A stretch of 64,000 nucleotides of DNA from Glycine soja (taxonomy: Eukaryota; Streptophyta; Magnoliopsida; Fabales; Fabaceae), in the NCBI RefSeq assembly GCF_004193775.1, contig NC_041008.1, positions 46,347,136 to 46,411,135 of the forward strand, written 5' to 3'. Below, in pieces: positions 50,674-64,000 of the stretch. The notes under the pieces were generated by a model. The model worked only from the letters and a program-made list of their open reading frames with translations, did not search any database and had not been told where the DNA came from. Each line of letters begins with the position of its first letter. Position 1 is the first letter of the stretch. The position numbers were made by a program, and so were the translations under genes.

Positions 50674-53600
50674 AGAACCTTTTTCTTTTTTTCTTTTTTT
50701 CTTTTTGAGCTAGCCACTTCTTTAGAAGACATCAACTATTCAAGTTTTCTGGGGTAATGAACATTTTTCCAGTGAGGCCCTAGCAGCCTAATCTGCTTTT
50801 TATGGTTATATCATATCTGATCTTGTATAAAAATTTAATTACAGCAGCTCTACTATTCTGGTATTGTTCGTTGTACTTGCTTGTATTCTACTTAGCTAGA
50901 GTTACTGCTATTCTGCTTATTAAATGTTTCTAACAGGAATTGATGGTTGTAGATGAGGATATTTGATTAATTTTGTCATTTGGCTTTGAGATTTGTCATG
51001 TTATGCTACAGTGGTTGCCTTTTCTGATTATCTTTCTTGTTTTATCCAGGTTGTCACTTGTTTGAATTTTGATTAATGTTTTGGTTGTTGCTTAAGACTC
51101 TTCAAATAGTTTCTGAAAAATTGTTCAGCTGATGAAATTGAAGGTTGAATGGGTACCATCTGTTGCTTCAGTTTTGGTTAGTTTCGGTTCTATTGTCGGT
51201 GCGGTAACCTCAGCCTATATGTATTTCAAGTGCAGTCTTGTACCCGTGTTCCTTATATTGAGTAACTCATACACCTGTTTGTTTTATTCATTAACATGTA
51301 AAATGCTTTACAAATGTCAGTCTATTTCAGCTATCAGCACCTTCTGTCTCTGTCAGTTACTAGTTAGGCATATATAGACATTTCTCTTAGGCTACCATCT
51401 GTCTTAAATATAAAGCTGATGAGGAAATGATGGAAGCAAGTTGTATTAAGTTGATGCAATATGGCTATGTTTGATACCGTATCTGTATGATGATAGTAAA
51501 TTGATAGCTGCAGATGCTATGCTAGATTGGAATACAATGATTGGATGATCATAGAGATGTAATCATAGAATCATGATATATAAAATGCCGGAAATTAGGT
51601 TATTAAGCTAAATTGGACAACAATAATCTTAGCATGCAGTATCTTTTTTGCTAATGCATTTTTACTCAAGTTTAAGATAGAGGTGCCAAAAAGCAGTTGC
51701 CTTACTCAGGAAAGACATTAACATTATAAAAGAAACCAGTAAAATATTATATTGCACTGATCTTCCATATAAATCTACTCAAGCAAACATTCACAGTAAC
51801 AATAAAAGATATTCTATTAACAAAACCCCAAGCTGTATGCTGCTAAGGCCTAAGAGTATCAAAGACCAACAAAACTACTCGCTATTCTTTTAATGTTTGA
51901 TTATTGACTCCTTTAGCATGACAGAATAATAGATAGCTGGTTATGCTTTCAGAATTTTTTTTCATAACCGGTATTACTAAGGTGCTAAAGTCGTACCTCA
52001 CTTGAACTAGAAAGGTGCTCCTAAGGTGTGCCAAGATGTGCTGATTCTTTTTTTAGTGCCCAGTTTCAATGCCTTAGACACACCTTTCTGTGCCTTTGAC
52101 TGCATTGGTCAAGTTTAGTCTGGTTTCCTCATGACAGAATTAAGTTATCTATTGTGGATTAACTTTGTATGATTTGGTGTATACTTATTTATATCATTAC
52201 TTTATATATGCCTGCTCATTACTAATTTTCTTTCTTGTAATATCTTCCTTTTTTTTCTTCAATTTTACCATTTTCTGTATTATTTAACTTGATGTATGCA
52301 TAATCTTTTTAGTTAAGCAACTTAAGCTAGCCTCCTGAAATATATGTATAGAGTATTCAGCACCAATTACATTTACACACTTCTTGAAGGTTCGTGAGAT
52401 TACACACACTCCATATTTTTTCATCTTTTATTAACCTCCTCTATTAGTTACCTTTTTTACGTTACACTAATACTCTTGATTGTTTAAAAACATTATACCA
52501 TGTTCGTCTATATAAAAGAAATTGTTAAATGTTAGAAAAGCAGGAAGAATTTGAAGAATTTGTGCAATCTCGCAAAATCTTAGGAAGTGATGTAAATTAT
52601 TCAATTTTCTATTAATGATTCCAATATGAGCTCAAAGCTTTGTTTGGGACATTATTATTTATGTATTTAAAAAATGAATGCTCTTTTGAGAAACTTTAAA
52701 TTCGATCTTTTAGAGTTCAATAAAATTTTTGATAAAATTAATTATAGGACACAGATCACACTTTTCCAAATTTAATTTGGAAAAAAATACTTTTTTTTAC
52801 ATAAAAAATTGAAAAAACATATTATAACAAAGTTTTATTTATTTAGCTAATTGAGAAACTAGTAATTGGTTGAAGGATTATGAAGTGAAAATGATTTTAT
52901 TGAAGTTTGAAAATAGTTTCAAATATTTTTTAATACAATTTTGCTTTACTTTACATGAATAGAATCTTTAACAAAGTTGGTTTTTTTAGAAACAGATAAT
53001 TATAATCACTTTTATGTGAAACTATTGAGCACTGCTCAAATTATTAATTCTATACTGTCATTAATTTTTGCATTAAATTATATTAATATTATAAATATTA
53101 TAATTATAAATAAAATTAAAATATTATAATTTATAATGAAAATACTATAAGATTATAATTTTATAATGATCATAAATATTATAATATTAAAATAAATTAT
53201 ATTAAATATGAACATGAAAAACAAAAGTGATTGTATAAAAATATTAAATAATAAGTTGTATAATTTATTTATTAATTTTTTATATATTTTATTGGATAAA
53301 ATTATTGTTTATAGTGGTATAAGTCAAATAAGTAAAATGATGTAATGATTTATGCGGCAAAGGGAAAAGAAAAGAAGTTGAATTTTAGTCTAATCTCTAT
53401 AATTTTTACAATGCATCAACATTAAACTTATTTTATAAATTAAAAATTATTTGGTATATCATTAGTTCACATAAGTATTATGTTACTATTGAAATGTCAC
53501 GTTATGATCTATTAACATAAACAAACAGGTTACATGTTAAAAATTATTGGGACATTAAATTGTAATTTAGTCAAAATAATATTAATTATTTTTTTCTTTT

Positions 53601-53850
53601 GAGCAAAAAAATTAATTTTTTTAATTCCTTTCTTTCCATTTTTTAAGAAACCAAACAAAAGGAAATAAAAATATCTTCCTATCTTTTCTTGTAGTGCATT
53701 CCTTCCTCACATTTGAATAAGAAGATTAAAGAAAACACAAGCTCAAAGAAAATGAACCAATCACATCCTTAGTAAAGTTTGGTTAATTTTTTTTGAATGA
53801 TTGATTTGATCTTTATGGTTTCATGATTCTTATCTTTGCAGTAAAGTGGT
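50674..53850. other. 3' UTR and AT-rich intergenic stretch
   Basis: The first several hundred bases are the likely 3' UTR of the helicase gene; a TTTCTTTTTTTC tract follows the stop. No other gene was recognised. From 52600 the sequence is A/T runs with ATTATAATATTA phrases. Confidence 0.5.
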
Positions 53851-54375
53851 TTTTTTAGTCCCTATATTTTATATTTTAATTCTCTTTTACTCCCTCTAAT
53901 TTAAAAGTGTTCTTTTAATCCTTATAGTCTGTATTTTAATTCTCATGTAGTTTAAAAGTGTTTTTTTTAATTTTATAGTTTATATTTTAATTCTTTTTTA
54001 GTCCTTATAGTTTGAAAGTGATATTTTTAGTCCCTATAATTTATATTTTAATTACCTTTTAATTCTTATTATAAAAAATATTAGTTACAAATTAGTTATA
54101 AATTATCAATTACTTTTTTATTACAAATTATCTTATGATAAATTAGTTATGAATTATTTGCTAATATTTTTATAGTTAATTATAATTGATAATATTACTC
54201 ATATTTTGATGCAAAAGACTTAAATAAAGTTAAAATATAAAGGATAGAAACTAAAAATATCAATTTCAAACTATAGGAATTAAAAAAAAATTAAAATACA
54301 AAGACTAAAAAAACTATTTTTAAAATTATAAAAATTAAAAAACAATAAAAATATAAATTATGGAAATTAAAAAAG
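53851..54375. repeat. Inverted-repeat element with internal tandem units
   Basis: The left half has four diverged units of AGTCCCTATATTTTATATTT followed by TAATTC and TTTAAAAGTG, each about 55-65 bases. The right half carries the same phrases in reverse (AAAATATAAAGGATAGAAACT, CAAACTATAGGAATTAAAA, AAATACAAAGACTAAA). The whole could fold into a long imperfect hairpin of about 525 bases. It resembles a MITE expanded by tandem duplication. Confidence 0.6.
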
Positions 54376-54639
54376 TAAAAATGGAGAAACTATTGGGAAG
54401 TAATTTAACTTTAGACAAGTTAAATTCTTATTTTATTACATGTAACGGATATTTTATGCTTGTGCAGAAAAAGAAGTATTCATTTGTAAGTGTCGTTCCC
54501 AAACAAAAGGATGGGCATTGGGTAAAATAAAGCAAGACCCACTCTCATAGGATTTCTTTAATAATAAAATATAGAAAAATAAAACGTTGGCGCATAGCAT
54601 GTCATAACATTAACATAGTAGATTTGATGAATGCAAGGT

Positions 54640-55252
54640 CAAATAGCAAAATGGGAAAGAAAGAAAAACACAGGAAAGGGAAAGGGAGAGAGTGTCTATT
54701 ATTAATGCTTCAACTTCAACCCACCATTCCGCCTCTCCCTCCTTTTCTAATTTTGATATTCAAATTTCCCATTAATCAATATCAATATTCTTTCTTTATT
54801 TCCGACCCTTCAATTGATTTGTATCTTTTTAGGGTTTGTGTCCCTCATCACCCGCTCTTAAAATTCACCTCTTTTTTCCCACTTGTTTTTTTCCTTGCCA
54901 TGCTGACGGGTGATTGCCCAAATTTTCTGCACTTTTCCAAACCGTCAGCGATGAATTTGTAACAGAAAAATGAATTGAATTTTCTTTTTATTTTTCTGGC
55001 AGAATCAATATTATTTGTAGATGCTTCTGTCAGATTTTTTGATTAATTTTTTCTCTGATCATGCTTTTGATCAATTTGGTTCTGGGTTTTGCAAATCCAA
55101 CTGCTCCTTTTTTATTATTCTTGTTGTTTGATAATAGATAATCTTCTCTGTCTGCATGCACTGCATTGCCCTTTCGAAAGATCTTTCTGGGTTGCGCTGT
55201 GCTGAGAAAAAAGTTGACTTTTTTTGGCTGAAGATTGTGTTATAATTAAAAA
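54640..55252 (+). promoter_or_regulatory. Probable promoter and 5' UTR of the C2-GRAM gene
   Basis: The sequence from about 54700 is richer in C and T than the spacer upstream and has leader character. AATAAT- and T-rich tracts continue up to the ATG at 55253. The exact transcription start cannot be placed. An open frame at 54624-54962 lacks family resemblance. Confidence 0.35.
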
Positions 55253-58200
55253 ATGAAGCTCGTGGTTCGTGTGATTGAGGCAAAAAACTTGGCAACGACA
55301 GATTCCAATGGGCTAAGTGATTTGTACGTGCGGGTACAGTTGGGAAAACAAAAGTTCAAAACCAAAGTGGTGAAAAGTTTGAATCCAACGTGGGATGAAA
55401 AATTTGCTTTTTGGGTTGACGACCTTAAAGATTCGCTTGTTATCTCTGTGATGGATGAAGATAAGTTCTTTAATTATGAATACGTGGGAAGGCTTAAGGT
55501 GCCTATCTCACTTGTTTTTGAAGAGGAAATTAAATCCCTTGGCACTGCTTGGTATTCTTTGAAATCCAAAAACAAGAAGTACAAGAACAAGCAATGTGGT
55601 ATATTGCACTTCTCAACTGAACTCTCCTCAACCTTATCCAATTGTTTTGGGCATTTTTTTTATTTATTTATTTTTACATCTCCCTCCCCCTCTCTCAGTT
55701 TGTTAGGTTGTTTATTTTATTATGTGAAATGCATGCTGTTGTGATATTGCTTTCATGCTAATGTAGATGACTGATCACAAAATATAAATGTCATTTCGTC
55801 CAGTTTGAAGGACCATCTGCATCAAATCCTTTTAGAAAATATTGCACTCATGTGAGGATCATGCCATTGAACTTAAATTGTGACAATTGCTTTCCTTTTC
55901 TGGACAGGTGAGATTCATTTGAGTATATTCATTTCCCAAAATAATGCCTCTGAGGAGTTAAATGACATTGGTGATCAGTTATTACCTCCAAGAAAATGTC
56001 CTGATGCAATTACCACTTCTCTTTCAATGTCTTCCACTGGCTTTTCAAGCTCGTCTTCTCCTGTAAGGGAAGAAACTACATCTTGCAGTTCTAAGGAGGA
56101 GAAATCTTGTATGCAACAAAGATCATTTGCTGGTCGAATTGCTCAAATTTTTAATAAAGGTCCTGATGTGTCTTCAGTGTCACCCAGCAGAAGTATTGAC
56201 TTGGACCAATCTGAAACAAACAAAGCTGTAGTTGGTGAGATCAAGATTGAGGAAGATCAGTCCTCTAATGAGACTTTCGAAGAAACTATGAAAAAAATAC
56301 AGTCTGCTGATCAAGGAAGTGAAATTCCTAACAATTTATCGGGAGGAGTGCTTATTGATCAATTATATATTGTTGCTCCAGAAGACTTGAATGTATTACT
56401 ATTTTCACCTGATTCTAATTTTCCCAAGTCATTATCAGAAGAACAGGGTACTTCAGAACTGCAAATTTGTCCTTGGAAGTTAGAGAATGGTGGGGAAACC
56501 TTGAAAAGATCACTTACTTACATCAAGGCTGCCACTAAATTAATTAAGGCTGTCAAAGGCTATGAGGACCAGACATATTTAAAAGCTGATGGGAAGAACT
56601 TTGCTGTTTTGGGCAGTGTCAGCACCCCAGATGTTATGTATGGCACCACCTTTAGAGTAGAAGTACTTTATGTGATCACACCTGGACCAGAGTTGCCATC
56701 AGGGGAACAGTGTTCACGTCTCGTGATATCTTGGCGAATGAATTTTTTACAGAGCACCATGATGAAAGGAATGATAGAAAGTGGAGCTCGGCAAGGTATG
56801 AAGGACAGCTTTGATCAGTATGCTACTTTGTTATGTCAGACTGTAAAGCCTGTTGTCTCAAAGGACCTTGGTTCTAGTAAGGAACAAGCTTTGGCAACAT
56901 TACGGCCTGAGCCCCAGTCAATCTTGAAGCTGGCAATGCAGTATTTAGCTAACTTCACAGTCTTCACAACATTCTTAATGGTATCATACGTGCTTGTCCA
57001 TATTTATCTGGCAGCTCCTCGCACAATTCAAGGGCTTGAGTTTGTTGGGTTTGACTTACCAGATTCTATTGGTGAATTTGTTGTGTGTATTGTCTTGGTT
57101 CTTCAAGGTGAAAGGGTGTTGGGTTTAATCTCACGCTTCATGCAGGCCAGAGCCAGAGCACGCAAGGGTAATCCCTTAGTTGCCTTTATTTTTTCAATGA
57201 TCCTTCAATTTGAGAATTCCCTTTATTTTAAACACTCATCTGACTGGGGTGTATATCTCAGAGCAAATGAAAATTCTTTTGTCTTTTCTATTGGTCAAAG
57301 AATAATGCCTTAAGATAGATAAACAAAATAAGAAGTTGGGGAACGACAGACCCTCCTAAGAAAAACAGAAGGAAAAAAAGGCAAATCAAATTGCAGCAAC
57401 GAGTAATATTTATTTAGCTCAGAAGAGATTTCTATATCCTATGTGTGTGAGTCTGTCAAGGAATGCCTTTCGAAAAAACCATGAACTAAAATGCATTAGG
57501 AAACTTTTACTCTTTCCAATAAAAGATGTGAAGCAATAAATCACTTGTTAAATAGCCACGTTTACACTCTGTCCAAATAAATAATTGAAACATACGAAAT
57601 TGAATTAGATAGAGCCTTGTACTTCTGATTGAGAAAGAGCTCTCTTAACAGAAAGAGTTAAACCCAAAGGTGAAGAATGGAGTTCATGTTTTGCTCATAC
57701 GCTGCTCTGGATTTTATCAAGTAATGAGAGCTTGTTTTATAAACTTTTACAGCTGTACAAAATAATATAAAACTTAGTATACGAAACTAAAAGAATACGA
57801 CTAAGGGAAACATCCCTGTATATACAAAATGCTCTGAACTATCTGGATAACCCTTTTCATAAAATAATAGAAAATGGTTTATTCCAAAATCGGCAGGACG
57901 TAAAAAACAACAATTAGTCTTGAACTCTATAAATATATGACAAACATTGGGAAATGAAGCTTGATGCAGCTTATATGCATGGAAAAAGAATTGTGTTAAA
58001 TCTACTGTTTATGACAGGATTAATGATAGCCTAAACGTTTCATGGAACCATTAGCTTCCTAAAAGAACTGCTATCACAAGATATGTTTGCAAGTAGTAAC
58101 AGGGTATGCGAGTGAATGTAATTCCTGTTTTTTGTTGTTAAACTTATATCCTTTTCTTTGTATAAAGGGCGCAATATGAGCCTGACAAATGCTAAGGTTG

Positions 58201-61200
58201 GGGACCTGGAAATTTTCATTCAGTTACTTTTTATTTGAATTAATTGGTTTTGCTTTTTTTTTTTTATCACCTGACCTGTTGTTCCTTTTTTTGTGGGGAA
58301 GCCATGACTTTTTTCTCTCTTGTTTCTTAATTATTTGGCCCTTGTTTACTTTATTTAGTGTCTATATATGCCTTTGCTGATATAACATTTTTGGGGTACT
58401 CCGATGTTAGGTAGTGATCATGGAATTAAGGCACAAGGAGAAGGATGGATGCTAACTGTGGCCTTAATTGAAGGAAGCAATCTAGCTACTGTTGATTCTG
58501 GTGCATTCTGTGATCCATATGTGGTGTTTACTTGCAATGGGAAAACAAGAACCAGCTCAATTAAGTTCAAGAAATCTGATCCTTTATGGAATGGTGAATA
58601 TAGTTGAAATCCGATACTTTATCATTAATCTTAACCTCCAGTGATCTAACACACAAGTCTAATTTTCCCCTACATGTGATCTGGATTATTGTGGACCAGT
58701 TTGTTTAAACTTCAAGAATAGCAATTTTAAGAAAAATGCTTTTTAAAAAAATGTTTTTTTAAAGAAATAGATAGGATTTGCTTCATCAGAAAAAGCAGAA
58801 AACTGCCTATTTTAACAAAGCAGTCTAGAAAAACACATCAGAAAAGTAGAAAATTGGTTATTTTATTAAAAAAGGTGTTTTTTTTTATATATAAAAAAAT
58901 GAGCTTAAACAAATGGGCCAACTATGATAAAGTATTCTTGAGAAAATTGTCTCTCTTTGCAGAAATTTTTGAATTTGATGCAATGGATGACCCTCCTTCT
59001 GTGCTGGATGTGGAAGTTTATGATTTTGATGGACCCTGTGATAAAGCTGCATCTCTGGGACGTGTTGAAATCAATTTCCTTAAAACAAACATCTCAGATC
59101 TTGCTGATATATGGGTTTCTCTAGAAGGAAAGTTGGCTTTGGCATGTCATTCTAAGTTGCACTTGAAAGTTTTTTTGAACAACACTAGAGGTGGGGATGT
59201 TGTAAAACACTACATAAGTAAAATGGAGAAAGAGGTGGGGAAGAAGGTAAGGATCCATCTATGTTGTCTGGCATTTGTTTTTATTTTTAATTTTTTTTGT
59301 ACTTCTGTTTTATCACCCTTTTCTGTCTTCTTTTTGTTTTTCTATTTACAAAATTGTAGATTAATTTGCGGTCTCCTCAAACAAATTCAGCCTTTCAGAA
59401 ACTCTTTGGGCTTCCACCTGAGGAATTTCTCATCAATGACTTCACCTGTCATTTGAAAAGAAAAATGCCCCTGCAGGTGTGGTTGGTCTGTTATGTGGTT
59501 TTGAAAGCCATGGTCAAGTACTATTTTGATTTTAACTGGCTCATGTTTCTTTTGTATTTTCTCATTAAGTTGCTGCCAATTGTTCTCGGTAGGGCCGCCT
59601 ATTTGTTTCAGCAAGAATTATTGGATTTCATGCAAATTTGTTTGGACACAAGACAAAATTCTTTTTGCTTTGGGAGGACATTGAAGACATCCAAATCATT
59701 CCTCCTACATTTTCATCGATGGGCAGTCCGATAATTGTCATAACTCTTTGGCCAGGAAGAGGTGTGGATGCAAGGCATGGTGCAAAAACTCAAGATGAAG
59801 AAGGCAGACTGAAATTCCGGTTCCAGTCCTTTGTGTCTTTCAATGTTGCAAACAGGTAGACTGGGGAAATTTTATGTTATTAGACAGGCTTGGTTCTTCT
59901 ATATGCTTATCTGCATATCTGCAAGACCTCCACAACTTCTGTGTATTTTATTTTTCTGGTCTCTGATTTACCTTTTTTTTTTTTACCTTGGTAATTTTTA
60001 GGTCTATTACAACACCAGCATCATTTTGAATTTAATCCGTGAGGTGGTTTCTGTTGTAAATAATAAGAGTTACTGCACTTAGGTAATAGTATGTGTCACG
60101 CGATAAGATGCATTTAGTGTTCATGGGAATTAGTAGTTAGGAAGTTGGGCCAAATTAATATTAACCTAGGAAATAGTTTTATGGATGCCATGTTCTCTTC
60201 AATAAGAAAGCATTCTCATTCTGAATAAATATTTGTCTCCTTCGCCCCCCCTCTAAAGTCAACAGTTTTGATTGTGAATTTATGTTGAAGATAAAAGATG
60301 TCAGTATCGACAATTCACAATTGCATCTATTTCGATCAATTCCTATCTTGGTGTTCTAAAGAAAACTGTAAGCTTTTATGTATATTGTTGTAAATTATAT
60401 GTACTGGAATAACACAATTTTTTTTTGTTACTTTATAGATTAGTTGTTAACTAAATTGATATCCAATTGTAATTTTGTGGAACTAGAAAAATAAAGTGTG
60501 AAAGTGATTTGCTTAATGTGCTTATGTATTTTACAGACTTTACATTTCTTTCATTACCCAGTCATACAATATCAAGTTACTTACTAATGGACGAGGAAGA
60601 AAAACTATGCTAATTTGCAATTTTTTTGTTTCATGTTTATCAAGCTTTGGTTTCATAATTGTTTGTGTAATGCTTTGTAATGAGTATCTGATAATGTTTT
60701 CTTCAATCATGTTTGTTTGTCATTTTTCTAAACTAATGTAGTTGTTTTTCAATTGCCACTACTCTCCAACAAGATTTTGTGTGAAATATTTTGACCACTT
60801 AAAAAAATGCTTTTGTTTTTGGAGGCTTGGTCATCCAAGTTGTCATAAGACACTTTCAAGAAATTAGCTGTGAAATTAATGGTGACAAACTACACTGTAA
60901 AAGATATCCTATTTTACAAGTCTAAAACTATTCTGGTGCCGATATAGGACTATCATGGCTCTCTGGAAGGCCAGATCCTTGAGTCCCGAGCAAAAGGTCC
61001 AGTTAGTTGAAGAAGACTCTGAAACTAAAAGCCTTAGAAGTGAGGAGAGTGGGTCATTCATTGGTCTTGGTGATGTCAGCATGTCTGAGGTTCATTCTAG
61101 TGCTCTTTCAGTTCCTGTAATCTCTCTCTCCCTCTCTGAAAATTAATGGTTCCTTATTCAATTTTTTGTTCAACTTCACTGATGCTTATGTTTGATTATA

Positions 61201-61837
61201 GCTTTTTATCCTTTAATTAATTTAGGCCAGTTTTTTTATGGAGCTATTTAGTGGGGGTGAGTTGGATCGTATGTTCATGGAAAAATCTGGTTGTGTTAAT
61301 TATTCTTATACCCCTTGGGTGTCTGAGAACAGTGATGTATATGAGAGGGCAATATATTACAAATTTGAGAAGCGTATTTCACGTTATAGAGTTGAAGTAA
61401 CAAGCACTCAGCAAAGATCTCTTTTGGAAGGAAAGGGTTGGCTGTTGCAAGAGGTTATGAACTTCCATGGAGTTCCCCTTGGTGACTTTTTCAATGTAAG
61501 CAAGCCAAATTTAGCTTTGTTCCTAGGCTTTCTATGGTCTATTTCTTATATCTTTATTTTTTATGCTTTCCCATTTTCGTCATCTTACTGTTAGTGTTTA
61601 TCTTCTGTACCATTAACTTTTGTGTCTTCTAACAATGTTCTACAGCTGCACCTTCACTATCAAATTGAGGATTTGTCCCCAAAGGCAAATAGTTGTAAAG
61701 TACAGGTATTGTTTGGAACTGAATGGCTCAAAAGTACGAAACATCAGAAAAGAATTACAAAGAACATCCTAAAAAATCTGCAAGAACGTTTGAAGCTGAC
61801 ATTCAGTCTGGTTGAGAAGGAGTTTTTGTCTAAATAA
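55253..61837 (+). CDS. C2 and GRAM domain-containing protein with two VASt domains
   Basis: Nine exons: 55253-55598, 55908-57167, 58411-58593, 58963-59246, 59360-59476, 59593-59855, 60948-61116, 61226-61495 and 61646-61837. They close to 1027 residues. Order: first C2 domain (about 1-110, with D17 and D23 in TTDSNGLSDLYV); a Ser-rich linker; first VASt domain (about 275-430, LNVLLFSPDSNF to WRMNFLQSTMMKGMIESGAR); a hydrophobic helix at about 462-484 (FTVFTTFLMVSYVLVHIYLA) with a second one near 505; second C2 domain (about 545-660); GRAM domain (about 700-790, FGLPPEEFLINDFTCHLKRK); second VASt domain (about 880-1027). The family matches Arabidopsis At1g03370-like proteins of about 1020 residues. 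VASt and GRAM domains bind sterols and phosphoinositides, so a role in Ca2+-dependent lipid transfer at membrane contact sites is likely. The intron after exon 2 is 1.24 kb. Confidence 0.94.
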
Positions 61838-64000
61838 AGAATGAATCAACATACTGAATATGATCTCGTTCAATTAGGGAAGGTATCTGATATTCTCACA
61901 GCACTATTACAACATAGATTTTGTAGATGTGATTTCGAGCATTCCTTTAACATTTCATCTAAGAAAAAAAGTTTCTCAAATTCTGAGTTTTTTTTTAGAA
62001 TACTTTTTTTCTTAAATAGCATTCAAGAAAATTTGGGATTGCCCAGTATTCCACCAATCAATAAACTAAAATTCAATACTATACAGTTCTTTCAGAACAA
62101 ATATTATCCCCATTCTTCAGCTCGGACTGGAATATGTGGTCTCTGAGTAAGGTCCATGTGATTGTGCTAAATATCAGTGGAGCAAGCCTGCTAGTGATGT
62201 AATCTAAGCGTGAACTCTGGATCTGACTGGTAGATTTTACTTTTCTTTCAATGGCTATAAAATCACAGGTAAATGATGCTGAAACTGGTATAGCTATAAT
62301 GATGCTGATTTGCTACCAAAATTTGTTCTTCAAACCCGATTACTGATTGGAGATATTATTACTAACCATTCTGTTGTAAATGATTAATTTGACTCTGCAG
62401 AAGATACTCAGATTGCATCAACAGTTGCTACTAGCAGTCCAGATTTGGGTTTGTTAACTTGGTATTTTATTAACGATTAACGAAGGTCCAGTATCATGTG
62501 GCATGGCTACTGTTGTCTTTGCTTCCAAGGTATAGTTGACAAAATGTTAACTCGGTCATTGTAAGAGAAGTTTTGATTGTTGTAAACAATTTTGGGGCCT
62601 GATTACTTCATCAAGTTTATATCTCACATTTCCTAGTAGACTGTTTTTTAAAAGCACAATATCAGAACTGAGGTAGGCATCAGCTTAGAAATAGCCTTGC
62701 AAAAACACACACATAGAATAAGTATGCTATACGTTGATAGAATTGGGTGTATCTGTAACTTTTTACTAATAGTCAACTTTTAATATAATATGGTAAACAG
62801 AAGAAGACTAAAACAAGAGTGCGGGGGTAATGTTTTCTATAAAAAAAATGATATGTTGAACTTAATCAATAATGAAATAATTTATAATAGTTAATAGCTA
62901 TTTCTTTGACTAATATTAGTTATTAGTTAGTTATTATGTGCATTAATCGGAGGAGATGATTAAAAGAAAATATAAATAATCGCGTGAGGTTTTATTTTTG
63001 ACTGGCATTGAGGGAGAATTAAAGTTACGTGTAGCATTGTAACAGATCTGGCTCTTTGCTTTGTGGTTTTGCTTTCTGCACCTCCAACTTGTTTCATGCA
63101 CCCTTTTCATGATGTTTTTTATTTTTTGACCTTTTGAATTGGTCATTCTAAAAGCTGAAATCGGTAATCATTTCAGAATGTAAAATTACACTTTGGATTG
63201 GTCATTTCTAAAGAAAAAAAAGTACATGAAACAACCACATTTTTTTTGTTTTTTTAGTTTTACGTCATCTAAAACCCTATGGTGTACTTTATTAAAATTC
63301 ATCCTCCGATTTCTTTTCTTTCGAAATTTGGTTTGGGAGTTTTGTTATAATTGTTTTGTGTATGCATAGTAATCACTCGTAGTAAAATTCATCTAAAAGC
63401 CTACAGGTTTTAGATGAATTTTACTCTATTACAAAGTAATCACGCATCCACAGTTAGAATCTCAAACTAACTTTAATAACATAGTCGTGGAAGGGTTTCT
63501 ATTGGTCGGCCATCCACCAAAACCAATACAGAATGTCTCATTAATGTATAACCATTTGCGGGCTTACAACTGTATAAGAATTTTTTAAGAATTGGAGTTC
63601 TCATTGTTGTATATAGGATAGGGTGAGGATTAAGTTGAGGAGCTATTTCTGGACAGTACCTTTTGGATATTAGATTGAAAATACTTAATGTATAAAATTT
63701 AAAACTGAATATCACCGAATCAATTAGGGACTTTATGGGGGAAATAACCTACTATCATCCTTGATTAAAAAATGGTAGAGACATGTCCTTGCGTTGCGTG
63801 CATAGATGGATTTGTTTTCTTATTTTTTTGTTTCATGTAATTAGGTCCTATTGAACTTGAACATCTCATATCAAACGAGATTTTATTTCCAATAGTGAAT
63901 ATTGGTTTCTTAGAAAGTCATATATGTAATTGACTTGTGATCTGCCCCAGGTACATTTGTTGCATATGAACTATTGATTAAGTATTTACCAGTTAGGTTT
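61838..64000. other. 3' UTR and intergenic stretch to the window end, no gene
   Basis: The first few hundred bases are the probable 3' UTR of the C2-GRAM gene, possibly spliced (CTGCAG acceptor-like site near 62400). Nothing coding was recognised after that. Confidence 0.45.
63381..63425. repeat. Perfect 18 bp inverted repeat with a 9-base loop
   Basis: AGTAAAATTCATCTAAAA at 63381-63398 pairs perfectly with TTTTAGATGAATTTTACT at 63408-63425. The loop is GCCTACAGG. Just outside on both sides lies AGTAATCAC as a direct repeat. Confidence 0.9.

Noticed and set aside
54624..54962. 112-codon plus-strand open frame before the C2-GRAM gene
   Set aside because: Its composition is that of a CT-rich leader, with no family resemblance.

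Overview
The window looks like nuclear DNA of a dicot plant, most likely a legume close to Glycine. Its genes are split by GT-AG introns, the spacers are very AT-rich, and the encoded families are plant-specific (WEB coiled-coil proteins, CAR C2 proteins, C2-GRAM-VASt proteins, SFH-type Sec14 proteins). The repeats (PMD/MAIN-like fragments, Ty1/copia remnants, hAT and other MITEs) are also typical of soybean-like genomes. The species is an inference; no search was run.

Layout. Positions 64-3349 (+) hold the 3' part of a PDS5-type cohesin cofactor gene with a Tudor domain. Positions 5176-12741 fit a single 7.6 kb Helitron on the minus strand. It has a 5' TC end flanked by A, a 3' palindromic hairpin, and a CTAG end. 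Inside are exon-sized pieces of at least five unrelated host genes: a J-domain protein, UDP-glucose 4-epimerase, an HVA22-like protein, a PDIL5-4-like protein and a MADS-box gene. A complete CAR-type C2 gene follows at 13262-14279 (+), then a cytosolic acetyl-CoA acetyltransferase gene of 14 exons (18353-22546, +) and a WEB-family coiled-coil gene (25352-27241, +). An 11-exon SFH-like Sec14 gene lies on the minus strand (27987-32160).

From 32 to 48 kb is a TE-rich stretch. It contains a hAT-type MITE, a broken universal-stress-protein (USP) gene (38852-39881), a candidate minus-strand transcript near 42.5 kb, Ty1/copia remnants ending in a probable 3' LTR, and an intact USP-domain gene (45854-47483, +). 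An intronless DEAD-box helicase of the Prp28/U5-100K type follows (48568-50673, +). A long AT-rich spacer then leads to a nine-exon C2-GRAM-VASt gene (55253-61837, +).

The genes are unrelated housekeeping and signalling functions: cohesion, ABA/Ca2+ membrane signalling, the mevalonate entry step, chloroplast movement, phosphoinositide/lipid transfer, stress response, splicing, and lipid transport at contact sites. They do not form a cluster. All exon joins were made by eye from splice consensus, frame and family conservation, and every complete gene model closes to a multiple of three. The most notable observations are the gene-capturing Helitron, a GA-AG splice junction in the thiolase gene, the decayed USP paralogue next to the intact one, and the strong 5'-to-3' drop in GC content of the Prp28-like gene.
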